64,000 bases of DNA from JAFNAG01 sp963824985 (lineage in GTDB: Bacteria > Acidobacteriota > UBA6911), in assembly GCA_963824985.1 (NCBI GenBank), contig CAWGRQ010000021.1:1-64000 (forward strand), read 5' to 3'. The notes below the pieces were generated by a model that did no database searches, was not told the DNA's origin, and worked only from the letters and a program-made list of their open reading frames with translations. This document shows, one piece after another, positions 38,225 to 47,276 of the stretch. How positions within the stretch are numbered: position 1 is the stretch's first letter; the number at the start of each line of letters is the position of its first letter. The translations under genes were made by a program, and so were the position numbers.

Positions 38225-38426
38225 AACTCCTATTTTCTATCCCCGAACCGCAGCAGGCACAAGCAAAAAAAGGTTCCGTTGCCTTCGGCGGGACGAGGCG
38301 TTCAATAGCTATCCTGCTGCCGGCCTCCGGAGCATGGATTTCGGCCCGTACCCAACTGCGGTCGTCCCCACACTCTCGAGTGGGAACAACAATCGCCGCT
38401 TTGTCGTTCGATCGGAGCAGGCAGGA

Positions 38427-40953
38427 CTATTCGCACCGCAGTGAAACCATGGGATCAACCCGTGCGGCGCGCCGGGCCGGGAGGTAGCTCGCGAGCAGGG
38501 CGACCAGGATCAGCAGCAACGGGATCGCAGAGAAGGTTGAAACGTCGGTCGCGGTAATGCCGAACAACAGGCTGCTCATGAAGCGCGTAAGCATGAACGC
38601 TCCGGCCAGGCCGATGGCCACACCGGTTACCGCAAGGATCAGTCCCTGACGAACAATGAAACCGAGGATGCCTCTCCGGGAGGCCCCCAGCGCAATGCGG
38701 ATGCCGATCTCCCTCGTCCCCTGGGTTACCAGATACGCCACTACCCCGTAAATCCCGGTGGCTGCCAGCACCAGCGCGAGGCCGGCAAAAATGCCCAGGA
38801 GCAGGACCGAAAAGCGCCGCCGTGCCAGAGACTGGTCGACAAACTCCGCCATGGTGCGGATGTTGTAGAGCGGGAGATCGGGATCGAGTTCCCGGACCTC
38901 CTGCCGGATGGCGCCAGAGAGAGTGCCCGGATCCGGAAGGCTTTTCAAAACTATATTCATGGTCCTGGTGGGCAACTGGGCGTGCGGCAGATAAAAAACG
39001 ATGCGCGGATCGGAATCGAGGGTGTCATGTTTCACCCGGCCCACGACGCCGACAATCGTGTGCCAGGGAATGTCGGACTGCACCAGGTGGAAGCGCTTGC
39101 CGATGGGATCCTGGTTTGGCCAGTATTGCCGCGCCATGCTCTCGTCGATAATGGCGACCCTGGGATGGGCGGCGGTGTCCTGTTCCTGGAAGAAACGCCC
39201 CTGGAGCAGCGGGATTTCCATGGCCTGAAAATAGTCGCCTGCGATTACGCGCTCATCCGCATTGATGAACTTCTCGCCGGCCAAGGGCGCGCGTCCCTCG
39301 ATCGTGATCGGCGTCCAGGCGAACGTCTGGGTCAGCGGCAATGCCGAGGTGCCGCCGGCGGCGGTCACGCCGGGGAGCTGTTCGAGACGCTCCCACAGCC
39401 GCCGATAGGTTGCCAGGGTCACCTGCACATCGCCGTACTTCCGGCCGCTCAACGTCATGCCAAATGTCAGCAGATTCCGCGCATTAAAACCCGGGTGGAC
39501 ATTCTGCAGGTTGGCAAAACTGCGGATCAGCAATCCGGCGCTGATAAGCAACACCACCGAGAGCGCCAACTCCGCGATGACGAGCATCCTGCGCACGTTG
39601 TGACCGCGACCCCACAGGGCGCTGCCCCCGGCCGCACCACGGCCCGCCTCATTCAGGGTCGAGCTCAAATCGATGCGGGTCACCCGCAGAGCCGGTATCA
39701 GGCCGAATAGAATCCCCGTGACCAGGGAAATCAGGAGCGTATACGAAAGCACCCTCCCATCAATGCCGATGTCCTGAATGCGCGGCACGCTTTTGGGGCC
39801 CAAGGCATGGATCCAGTCCACACTCCAGCCCGCCAGGAGGATGCCCAGGGCGCCTCCGCCGAGGGCCAGCACCAGGCTCTCCGTAAGCAATTGACGGATG
39901 ATGCGCCGGCGGCTGGCGCCGAAGGCGGCACGCACGGCAATCTCCTTCTTGCGGGCCACCGCGCGCGCCAGGAGCAGATTGGCGATATTGGCGCAGGCCA
40001 CCAGGAGAACGCATCCGACCGCTCCCAGCAGGATGTGGAGCGGCAGGCGTACGTCGCCCACCACCTGTTCCAGCAGCGGCACGATGCTGAAGGTCAGGCC
40101 GCCGTTCGGCGGATACAGGTCCGGATAATCGCGGCGCAGCCGCGCCGTGATGGCATCCATCTCGGCCTGGGCTTGCCTGACTGTAACGCCCGGCCTGAGC
40201 TTGCCCATGACGTTGTAGTCTTCGCGCGTCCGGATCTGAGACGCCGTGGACAGCAGGGGCAGCGGCAGCAGGACATCCGCCTGCTCGGCGCCGCCCAGGG
40301 TCGGCAGAACCTCCCGCGGCAGGGAGAAGGATTTCCGCATGATGCCGATCACCTGGAACGGCTGGCCGTTCAGCGTGATCGCCCTGCCAATGATTCCCGG
40401 GTCCGAGCCAAAGCGGCGGGCCCACATGCCATAACTCAGCACGACCGTGGCCGGACGGCCCGGTGCATCCTCCTCCGACACGAAAATACGACCGGACACG
40501 GCATCTTCTCCAAGCATCGGGAGGAGATTGGATGAGACCCGGATGTATCCGATGCGCTCGGGCTCTCCGCCTCCCGTCAGGTTGATGTTGCCACCGATGG
40601 CGATCGCCAGCTGCTCGAAGCCTTTGTGGCCGTTCTTGATGTCGAAAATACTGCGCGGTCGAAAACCAGTCCTCCGCAATGTTCAGGCCCGGCGAGCGGT
40701 TCCAGAGGATCGTGAGCCGATCAGCGTCCCGGTAGGGGAGCGGATTGAGCAACAGCGCGTCGATCACGCTGAATATGGAGGTGTTGGCGCCAATGCCGAT
40801 CGCCAGGGACAGGAGCGCCGCGGCGGTAAATCCCGGGTTCCGGCCGAAACCCCGAATGGCATACCGGATGTCCTGAAACAAGGTGCCGGCGGACATGCGC
40901 AAAGCATCCAACCACCGTGCGCCGGCGGCACGGAACCGCAAACGGTCGACCAT
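38427..40953 (-). CDS. FtsX-like ABC transporter permease, ADOP type, frameshifted
   Basis: About 840 residues. MacB-like permease in which two FtsX/MacB modules are joined: the N-terminal leader LFQDIRYAIRGFGRNPGFT, helix 1 ALLSLAIGIGANTSIFSVID, periplasmic MacB_PCD domain, three helices (VGCVLLVACANIANLLLARA), then a second module ending LLFGITATDVSTF and ARRAARVDPMVSLRCE. ADOP proteins have no ATPase beside them, and none is seen here. The frame breaks near 40655: TATTTTCGAC holds one T more than the expected AQYFDIKNG, so an intact gene is likely. Probable role: export or mechanotransmission in the inner membrane with a remote ATPase. Confidence 0.88.
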
Positions 40954-41118
40954 TCTTATTATGTATCATGAAACGGGGGTGGTTCCGCAACCGAACTTGC
41001 CCCGAAATAGCAATTTTGAAAGGGTTTCATTGAGGCCGGTCCACAGGGAACCCGAACCTGGAATCATTCGTATGTCTTTATCACTGGGAAAGGAGCATCC
41101 CCATGAGTGTGCGCCAAT

Positions 41119-41136
41119 ATGGTAATTTTTTACCAT
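41119..41136. promoter_or_regulatory. BlaI-type operator 1
   Basis: Perfect dyad ATGGTAATTTTTTACCAT: 7-bp arms around TTTT. The 16-bp core is repeated exactly at 41164, with centres 44 bp apart. It lies upstream of the -35 box of the BlaI/BlaR1 operon. Confidence 0.75.
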
Positions 41137-41143
41137 TTCTCTC

Positions 41144-41172
41144 TTGACGGGGCAAAACCCATGTGGTAATTT
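41144..41172 (+). promoter_or_regulatory. sigma-70-type promoter of the BlaI/BlaR1 operon
   Basis: -35 TTGACG (41144-41149), 17-nt spacer, -10 TAATTT (41167-41172). The -10 lies inside operator 2, so repressor binding would exclude RNA polymerase. Confidence 0.6.
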
Positions 41173-41179
41173 TTTACCA
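41164..41179. promoter_or_regulatory. BlaI-type operator 2
   Basis: TGGTAATTTTTTACCA, identical to the core of operator 1 and overlapping the predicted -10. It ends 37 bp before the BlaI-family start codon, which suggests autoregulation. Confidence 0.75.
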
Positions 41180-41216
41180 GATCATGAAAACTCCCCTCAC
41201 ATGGAGGAGGGACAAA

Positions 41217-41621
41217 ATGAGGAGGAAGACGAAAAACGAGGCGGTCGCAAGTCGATTGAGCCGGCGCGAGCGCCAGATCATGGATGCGATCTACCGCCGC
41301 GGCAAGGCGACCGCGACCGAGATTGTGGACAGCCTCCCGGACCCCCCGACCAAAGATGCCATCCGCAGGTTGATCCGGATTCTGGAGGAAAAGGGGTGGT
41401 TGCGGCATGAAGCGGATGGGGTCCGCCACGTCTATCATCCGACGCTGCCCGCGGATCAGGCGCGGAGATCCGCGCTCGACCATGTCATCCAGACCCATTT
41501 TCGAGGATCCGTATCCCAGGCAATTGCGGCCCTGCTTGAGTCCTCAGGCGATGACCTGACGGAGCGGGAGCTGCGGGACATTGGCACCTTGATCGAAGAT
41601 GCCAAAAAGGAGGGACGCTGA
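41217..41621 (+). CDS. BlaI/MecI/CopY-family repressor
   Basis: 134 residues from ATG 41217 (GGAGG upstream). A winged helix occupies residues 10-75 (LSRRERQIMDAIYRRGKATA, PTKDAIRRLIRILEEKGWLR, VRHVYHP). The C-terminal dimerisation helix region (about 85-130) includes SQAIAALLES and the LIEDAKKE tail usual for the family. It should bind the two dyads upstream as a dimer and be cleaved or released on a signal from the M56 partner. The earlier in-frame start at 41163 lies inside the operator and is excluded. Its stop overlaps the next start by one base (TGATG). Confidence 0.9.
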   Translation: MRRKTKNEAVASRLSRRERQIMDAIYRRGKATATEIVDSLPDPPTKDAIRRLIRILEEKGWLRHEADGVRHVYHPTLPADQARRSALDHVIQTHFRGSVSQAIAALLESSGDDLTERELRDIGTLIEDAKKEGR

Positions 41622-42907
41622 TGCCGGACACGACCCCCCTCATCCTCGCTTCCCTGCTGGACTGGCTGGCAAAGGGCTTTTTGATTATGGGATTTGCCTT
41701 CCTGGCGGATCTGTTGCTGCGGCGCGCCCATGCGTCGCTGCGGCACTGGGTATGGCTGGCCGGGCTGGCCGGTTGTGTTTTGCTGCCGGCGATATCATTC
41801 TTCGTTCCGAGCCTCAATGCACCCCTATTCCATCTCAGTACGCTGACGGCCGCTCCGGCAGGAGGGCTGGAATCGGCCGCCGCCGCAAGCGAGCCCCGAT
41901 TCGGATGGAGCTCAGCGCAGATTCTGGTCGGCATTTATGCTGCCGGCGCGCTGCTGGTGTTCGCCTGGCAGCTCGTGGGACGAGCGTATGCGCACCGTCT
42001 GCGCAAGGCCGCAACCAGGATTGCCGATCCGCAGACCATCGGCGAGCTTTGCCGCCTGCAGGCTGCGCTTGCAATCCGCGCTCGTGTCGAGCTTCTGGCC
42101 AGCGATTTGATCTCCATCCCTTTTTCCACCGGGTATCTTCGTCCCGTGATTGTGCTGCCGCAAGCGACCTCTCTGTGGCCACGGCCGGTTTTGACATCGG
42201 TTCTGGTCCACGAACTGGCTCATATCAAGAGAAAGGACATCCTCGGCCGCCTCGTCGCCCAGGTCAGCTGCTGCATCCACTGGATCAATCCGCTGGCGTG
42301 GTATGGACTCGGGCGGATCATCATGGAGCAGGAAATCGCCTGTGATCACCTGGTGCTCGGGACCGGGACCAAACCCTCCGAATATGCCCGCAATCTTCTG
42401 GAACTCGCCAAAGTGCGGCGCGGCCGCCTCGACTTCGCCCTGACCGCGCTCGGCCGCCGCACGGAGCTCAGGAGCAGGTTGATGGAGATCCTGAAACCGA
42501 CGCGCAGCCGCACGCCGCTGCGTATCGGCGGTTCCCTGGTATTCCTGGTCCTTACGCTGGGCCTGATCTTGCCGGTATCGGCGCTGCACATCTGGGATGC
42601 CCCGGATGCGGGCGCGCTTACCAGGAAGCCGGATTCGTTCCAGGCGCAGCCCGTCCCCTTGCGGCTCAAGTCAATTGAAGGCAATTCACAGGCATCGAAG
42701 CTGCCAGACCTGGAAACGGTCAAGCAGAAGATCAGCAGCAAACTCAAGGATATGAAGGCCCAGGGGTTGCCCCAGGAGCAGCTGGATCAGTTTGTGGCCG
42801 AGTCCAAAGTCAAATTAGCCAGTCTGCAGAACGAGATAAAGAAGCAGGAAGAGAAAAACAGGCAGATCGAGCTGCAGAGGCTGGGGAATTCGAAGGTGGT
42901 TAGATAG
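41621..42907 (+). CDS. BlaR1-type M56 metallopeptidase sensor with C-terminal helical repeat
   Basis: 428 residues, inner membrane. Helices lie near residues 10-32, 43-62, 98-118 and 303-322. The cytoplasmic zinc protease holds HELAH (197-201) and Glu238 in MEQEIACDH. Classical BlaR1 ends in a penicillin-binding domain; here the outer segment is short. It ends with one copy (about 363-403, LETVKQKISSKLKDMKAQGL) of the helical repeat found three times in the secreted protein at 43168. Translationally coupled to the repressor. It probably senses an envelope signal through the repeat, not beta-lactam directly, and cleaves or triggers loss of the BlaI-family protein (inference). Confidence 0.88.
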   Translation: MPDTTPLILASLLDWLAKGFLIMGFAFLADLLLRRAHASLRHWVWLAGLAGCVLLPAISFFVPSLNAPLFHLSTLTAAPAGGLESAAAASEPRFGWSSAQILVGIYAAGALLVFAWQLVGRAYAHRLRKAATRIADPQTIGELCRLQAALAIRARVELLASDLISIPFSTGYLRPVIVLPQATSLWPRPVLTSVLVHELAHIKRKDILGRLVAQVSCCIHWINPLAWYGLGRIIMEQEIACDHLVLGTGTKPSEYARNLLELAKVRRGRLDFALTALGRRTELRSRLMEILKPTRSRTPLRIGGSLVFLVLTLGLILPVSALHIWDAPDAGALTRKPDSFQAQPVPLRLKSIEGNSQASKLPDLETVKQKISSKLKDMKAQGLPQEQLDQFVAESKVKLASLQNEIKKQEEKNRQIELQRLGNSKVVR

Positions 42908-43167
42908 GAGAGGAGGCTTTCTTTCCTGAGTGGGTGGTCGGGAGTCGTTGCTGCGGCGGTTTGCATGAATCTCCGCACAATGAGTGTTTCCCGTGCCGGG
43001 TGCTGAAGCGTCGTCATTGCAGTCACAGGTAAGCAACCGCCCGGATCAGCAATCCCCGGACGGCGGCGAAAATAAAAACATCAACAGCTTCAACGGCCGA
43101 CGACCGCGTTGCGGGCGAACAGTCGAAGTGTGCCCGGGCGCCGCCGGCGTTGGAGCAGGAGAATACC
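42908..43167. other. intergenic gap between sensor and repeat-protein genes
   Basis: 260 bases without a convincing gene. No copy of the TGGTAA operator dyad is present, so the following gene may be expressed by read-through or from its own promoter. Confidence 0.4.
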
Positions 43168-43716
43168 ATGAAGAAACTAGTGCTTTTGACTTCCGTGCTG
43201 TTTCTCGCTTTTCTCATTCCATGTGCATCCGCGCAGGACAAGCCGGATGCCAAGATGCTGCAGGAGAAATTGGATAAGAAGATCGCCGATATGCGGGCCT
43301 CCGGTGCGTCTCAGGCGGAGATCGATGCTTTCACCGTCGAGTTCAAGAATAAGGTGGCAGCCATGAATGCGGGCCAGCCCAAAAGCACCCCGGATGCCAA
43401 AATGATGAAGGAAAAACTGAACCAGAAGGTTGCCCAGATGAAGGCTTCGGGCGCTTCTCAGGAGGAAATCGACACCGTCATCGCCGACTTCAAGAAGAAA
43501 GCGGCCGCCATGAACAACCGTCCGCTCTCGAGCCCTCCGGATGAAACGACCTTCATGGAGAAGGTCAACCAGAAAGCCCAGGAAATGAAAGCGAATGGCG
43601 CGTCGGCGGACGAAATCAAAAAGATGGTCACCGAGGCCAAGCAGAAATGGGCGGAGATGAACGCCAAGGCTCAGAAGGAGGCGCAGAACACCAAAACCCA
43701 GAAGATTGAAAAGTAA
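43168..43716 (+). CDS. secreted three-repeat helical protein
   Basis: 182 residues from ATG 43168, 5 nt after AGGAGA. A signal peptide ends at CASAQ (residue 23). Three helical repeats follow at residues 27-67, 76-116 and 125-165, exactly 49 residues apart, with consensus (M)xEKLxQKxxxMKASGAS followed by QxEIDxxxxxFKxKxAAMN. The tail is Lys/Gln-rich. The composition (Lys, Glu, Ala, Met; no cysteine after the signal) suggests helical hairpins in the periplasm. The same unit ends the M56 sensor encoded upstream, so this protein may be ligand, titrator or client of that sensor. The family is not recognised. Confidence 0.75.
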   Translation: MKKLVLLTSVLFLAFLIPCASAQDKPDAKMLQEKLDKKIADMRASGASQAEIDAFTVEFKNKVAAMNAGQPKSTPDAKMMKEKLNQKVAQMKASGASQEEIDTVIADFKKKAAAMNNRPLSSPPDETTFMEKVNQKAQEMKANGASADEIKKMVTEAKQKWAEMNAKAQKEAQNTKTQKIEK

Positions 43717-43758
43717 CCGCCCGATCATCCCGCACTTGAATCCGCAGTCACAATACCC

Positions 43759-43795
43759 TGGTGCAGGGGTGAGCGTCAGGCTCGCCCCTGCACCA
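43759..43795 (+). terminator. strong hairpin downstream of the repeat-protein gene
   Basis: A 16-bp stem (43759-43774 with 43780-43795, TGGTGCAGGGG against CCCCTGCACCA, one T-G pair inside) closes a 5-nt loop. It lies 42 nt after the stop codon. No T-run follows, so a Rho-independent terminator is uncertain; it may instead protect the 3' end. Confidence 0.4.
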
Positions 43796-43818
43796 TCCCT
43801 CATCCCAGAGCGGTCCTT

Positions 43819-44082
43819 AGGGCTCGCGCAAAAATAACTTCACATTCTGCTGCCGGCTCTCCAGCTTGCAGACAGGGCGCAGAAGCAGCATAGGAATACA
43901 GCAAGCTGGAGAGCCGGCAGCCCTGAGGGGCGCGGCGGCGGACGGGCATCTGCGGCGTTGCCGCTCCTCGACGATGTCACCACATCGCCTGCGTCGCGGC
44001 GCCTTGCATCTGCCCGCCCCAGGAGCACCGCAGGTGCGACGGTGCTCGCGCCAGAATGCGAAGTTATTTCTGCGCGAACCCT
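43819..44082. mobile_element. MITE-like element, subfamily 1, copy A
   Basis: 264 bp with about 31-bp terminal inverted repeats (left 43819-43849, right 44052-44082; outermost AGGGCTCGCGCA and AGGGTTCGCGCA). Inside are a subterminal hairpin (CTGCCGGCTCTCCAGCTTGC with its exact complement), a core with apex CGATGT-CACC-ACATCG and a small hairpin GAGCACCG/CGGTGCTC. The core is almost identical to copy B at 63157. No coding sequence. Confidence 0.78.
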
Positions 44083-44086
44083 TAGT

Positions 44087-44128
44087 ACTCGTGGGGGTAA
44101 TTACACTAACGTCTGCGGGTGGGCTCCA
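44087..44128. mobile_element. left-end fragment of a subfamily 2 MITE-like element
   Basis: ACTCGTG, GTAATTAC, AACGT and GGTGGGC fall in the same order and spacing as at the left end of the element at 34103. It directly abuts copy A, so copy A may have inserted into or beside it. The sequence to 44237 shows nothing else. Confidence 0.5.
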
Positions 44129-44237
44129 AGGGATCTCTTTAAGGAGAAAAGATCGATTCCCGTGACTGCAACACCTTTGCAGGCAAGTTCAACAGCATGG
44201 CGCCCGGTGCCGCAACCCACATCTGAAAGAAAAACGC

Positions 44238-45755
44238 TCACCAGGTGTAGTGGACCGAGTAGGTCACGATTTGCTCCTGTCCCGGCCTCACGTCAATTCT
44301 GAATTCAATGGTCTGGCTGTCATTTTTTGAGGAAGGACTGGATTGAGAGCCGATGTTCCACGAGCTGCCCCGATACAGATGCTCCACGACCCGCACTGCG
44401 ACTGACTCCACTTTGCGATTTCTGACTTTGATTTCAAAAGACTCATCCAGCGTGCGGCGAGCCATGTCGATTCGATAATCGGTGCGCCGCCGCTCCCCGA
44501 CGAGATCGAAGGCGCTCCCGGTGAATATCCGGATGGTCTCGTCGCGGGGAGTATGCCGAATGTTATTCTCACCCGTAAATTCCAGCCTGCCATCCTTGTC
44601 CCTCCGATAGAAACGAGCCCGCCCCTGGGGCAGGGGCATACCCAGGTGATTGGCGCCGGAGTTGATGAACTCCCGCATCACCCACACCTGGGGATTCGAC
44701 TGCACACCATACTCCTGGTCCTGCCGGATGCTCATGACATTATAGCCGCGGTATCGGTCCTGTTCGATCTTGACTCCGTCATAAACATAGATCCTCTCGG
44801 AGGTCACTCCCCCGGTGCGGATGAACTCGACCTGTTTGGTCTCCCGGTCGTGGAGAGTCACGGGTCGGGTGAGATCATAGAGATGGTAATCATCAAAGGT
44901 CCTCTCCGTGACGGGTGGAAGGCCTCCCGGGATGCCTCCGAGGGCGCCGCCCACTCTCAGAGGCGTATCCAGGCTCGCCGAGGCCTGGAGCTTGTTGATA
45001 TCGCCGGCCATCAGCTTGATTTGTGCATTTTCAAATGTCTTGCCGCTTTGGTTTTCGATGGTAACCCAGCCGACCATGTCCAGCAGGTCTCCCTGTTCGG
45101 GCGCAACGATGTTGTAATCCGCCTGCCACGTCATGCCCCCGGTGACGTAGCTCATTTCGGCCTCGAGCGGTCCTGCCTGATTGGAGGATAGTTGCCATTC
45201 GAGCGTCGGCTTGAGGATCGTGTCATCCGCCAGCGAAGGAAAGAGAGGGATTCCCGGCAGACTGAAGCGGAGCTTCCCATCGACCTCGATGATCGGCTGC
45301 CCCGATCCCCCGCGCACCATTGCGGCTTGCGCCGTGCTGTATTGCTGGCCGAACGATTGGGAAGCCGACAGATGAGGAACATATCCGCTGCGGACGATTT
45401 TCCCCGAAACCGTTGTATTCGTCAGGTCCGGCCGCTGCACCAGAAACTCGATGGTCTTGCCCTCGAACAGAGACAGCAGAAGTTCCTGGGATACGGGATC
45501 CGCCCGGTAGTTCTGCTCCAGAATCTGAATCGGACGTTTGCCGGACGGATCCCGAAGGATCACGGAATCGGGTTCCAGATGAGCTGTGACGTCCGTGAGG
45601 CGGACGCTGGTGACACCTTGCCGCAGCTGCAGCGGAATCATCTGACGCACGACAGCAAACCTCTGGTTGTAGATCGTAAGCCGGGGCACATCCCCCAGGC
45701 CCGCGCCGGTATAAAAGACGAATGCAAAAACGACGGCCGCCCATTTTGCCGACAT
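44238..45755 (-). CDS. secreted DUF4139 domain protein
   Basis: 505 residues from ATG 45755, 6 nt after a perfect AGGAGG. A signal peptide ends near GAGLG. The chain then reads LTIYNQRFAVVRQMIPLQL (N-terminal beta domain), and the DUF4139 part has AEMSYVTGGMTWQADYNIVA, GWVTIENQSGKTFENAQIKL, EFINSGANHLGMPLPQGRAR and FEIKVRNRKVESVAVRVVEH. The C terminus is HYTW. The family is widespread and extracellular or periplasmic; its function is not established. Monocistronic. Confidence 0.82.
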   Translation of the reverse strand: MSAKWAAVVFAFVFYTGAGLGDVPRLTIYNQRFAVVRQMIPLQLRQGVTSVRLTDVTAHLEPDSVILRDPSGKRPIQILEQNYRADPVSQELLLSLFEGKTIEFLVQRPDLTNTTVSGKIVRSGYVPHLSASQSFGQQYSTAQAAMVRGGSGQPIIEVDGKLRFSLPGIPLFPSLADDTILKPTLEWQLSSNQAGPLEAEMSYVTGGMTWQADYNIVAPEQGDLLDMVGWVTIENQSGKTFENAQIKLMAGDINKLQASASLDTPLRVGGALGGIPGGLPPVTERTFDDYHLYDLTRPVTLHDRETKQVEFIRTGGVTSERIYVYDGVKIEQDRYRGYNVMSIRQDQEYGVQSNPQVWVMREFINSGANHLGMPLPQGRARFYRRDKDGRLEFTGENNIRHTPRDETIRIFTGSAFDLVGERRRTDYRIDMARRTLDESFEIKVRNRKVESVAVRVVEHLYRGSSWNIGSQSSPSSKNDSQTIEFRIDVRPGQEQIVTYSVHYTW

Positions 45756-46140
45756 ACGATACCTCCTGGGTCGTGAACGGATTCTCGTTGATCCTATTAG
45801 ACACTCCGATCGGCAGGGGGTTCCCCTCAATTTTGAATGGGAGCGGGCCATGCCGGCATTGGATCATCGCCGATATGCCGCTGTTTTGGCGCCTGCGCTC
45901 AGGTTCTCTGCTTGAGTATGGGGCGTGTGTTTTCCTACCCCACAATTCCGGACCGGCCTGAAATCCTGTCCAATTCCCTTCTGAAGGGGATAGAGGCGAT
46001 ATGTCTCGGTCTCCTACCCGTTGGATACAGTGGGCTTGCGGCGAGGCCCGCTTAGGTCCTGTCAGTGTAAACGTTATTCCTTGACAAGCCCTTAGCTCGG
46101 CGGGCCCCGCCCACTGGCGTCCGCTGAATATCATCAACCG
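45756..46140. other. intergenic stretch, nothing recognised
   Basis: 385 bases between two leftward genes. I see no gene, repeat or clear hairpin with a T-run. Confidence 0.4.
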
Positions 46141-46527
46141 CTATTTGCCGGCCTTCAGGCTCACATGGCTGTGTGGGCCGGGTGCGCCGGTGAAGTGGAA
46201 CCCGTCTGTCCCCGGCGAGTGGAGTTCAGAGAGGTAATACTGATCTCCCATCTTATCAAAAACCACTCTGTCGATATCCCCCGGGGCCTGGCTGATGCGC
46301 GTGAGTATGCTGGCCATGTAACTCTTGCCGCTCTTCGCGTTGGTTACCGTCATTATCCCCGCTTTGTCCCCAAGGTTGAAGTTGTAGGTCCCGGCAGGCA
46401 GGACTTCCTTGCCGAGGTGAAAGTCGAAATCGATGTTGGCAACTACCATCCTGGGATTCACTTGCGCGATGCTAACCCAGGAAAACGCCAATGCCAGAAC
46501 CACCGCCGGCACGGCAGCTGTTCTCAT
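46141..46527 (-). CDS. small secreted protein, LPAGTY-type
   Basis: 128 residues from ATG 46527, 5 nt after GAGGAGG. A signal peptide ends near WVSIAQ. The core reads VVANIDFDFHLGKEVLPAGT, then YNFNLGDKAGIMTVTNAKSG and YYLSELHSPGTDGFHF. The phrase 'FHLGKEVLPAGTYNF' is typical of a family of small envelope proteins of unknown function that is abundant in Acidobacteriota. No cysteine or catalytic motif is visible. Confidence 0.68.
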   Translation of the reverse strand: MRTAAVPAVVLALAFSWVSIAQVNPRMVVANIDFDFHLGKEVLPAGTYNFNLGDKAGIMTVTNAKSGKSYMASILTRISQAPGDIDRVVFDKMGDQYYLSELHSPGTDGFHFTGAPGPHSHVSLKAGK

Positions 46528-46705
46528 ACAAGCCTCCTCATTCTTTAGCTTCTTTAGAGTTCCCACGAGCACCCGCACTCATGGGCGGCGCTTTTCGCCC
46601 TGTTTAACTTAAGATCAATTATGGACTGAAGAGTTTCACCCGCCTGGAGGCTTTATTTTATCCCGGCAGCAGTCATCAGCACGGGTTCTGCCCGGAGCGG
46701 ACCTC

Positions 46706-47251
46706 TTACGCCGCGCTGTCTATCAGGATTTGTCGACAGACATGCAGACACTCGCCGCAGATATTCCCCGCCGGTCCCGCAAGCAGGGGTCGGTCGGCCG
46801 CCCTGCGTTTGCCACAGAAGGAGCACCGGGCTCTCGCACCCTCCCCGGCAACCGAGAGAGAGGTGTGACTCGTGGAAACGGAACCGCCGGTCATCCCCTT
46901 TTCTGCAATGGCCACACACGCATCGCAGATGTAGATCTTCGGTCCGGCGATCAGTCTGGCGACCTGGGTTTGCGGGCGCGCGCAGAAGGTGCAGATCAAG
47001 TCGTGCTTTATGTTGCGCGATCGCCATACCCGCTGCCACCAGCTGCCGCCGGCACCGTCGACCATCTGCTGCACGCGCTGATGGCTCAACTCGAGCGCCC
47101 GGGCGATCTCCCGTAAGGAGCCTCCACCCAAATGCAGGCGGCGGACGATCGCGTGGTACTCCGTGCGCGCCAGTTGAACCTCGCGTTCCCGGTCGGCGAG
47201 CCTGGCCCCGGCGGCACGCGCCTTTTCCAGCAGTTTTTCGTTGATGCCCAT
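46706..47251 (-). CDS. HTH protein with two ClpX-type C4 zinc fingers
   Basis: 181 residues from ATG 47251 (GGGGGA upstream). The frame extends to 47284 but overlaps a putative operator. Residues about 35-75 hold a helix-turn-helix (GGSLREIARALELSHQRVQQ). Two zf-C4_ClpX modules follow: CTFC...CDAC (about 86-118) and CSFC...CGEC (about 140-172). ClpX uses this finger to dimerise and recruit adaptors or substrates. Here there is no AAA+ part, so the protein may link DNA binding to protein-protein contact. It is probably a transcription factor. The three half-sites upstream suggest autoregulation. Confidence 0.75.
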   Translation of the reverse strand: MGINEKLLEKARAAGARLADREREVQLARTEYHAIVRRLHLGGGSLREIARALELSHQRVQQMVDGAGGSWWQRVWRSRNIKHDLICTFCARPQTQVARLIAGPKIYICDACVAIAEKGMTGGSVSTSHTSLSVAGEGARARCSFCGKRRAADRPLLAGPAGNICGECLHVCRQILIDSAA

Positions 47252-47276
47252 GGTATCCCCCATTCGGCTATAGTTA

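Noticed and set aside
41217..42907. Beta-lactam resistance locus
   Set aside because: The BlaI/BlaR1-type pair has no beta-lactamase neighbour, and the sensor lacks a penicillin-binding domain.
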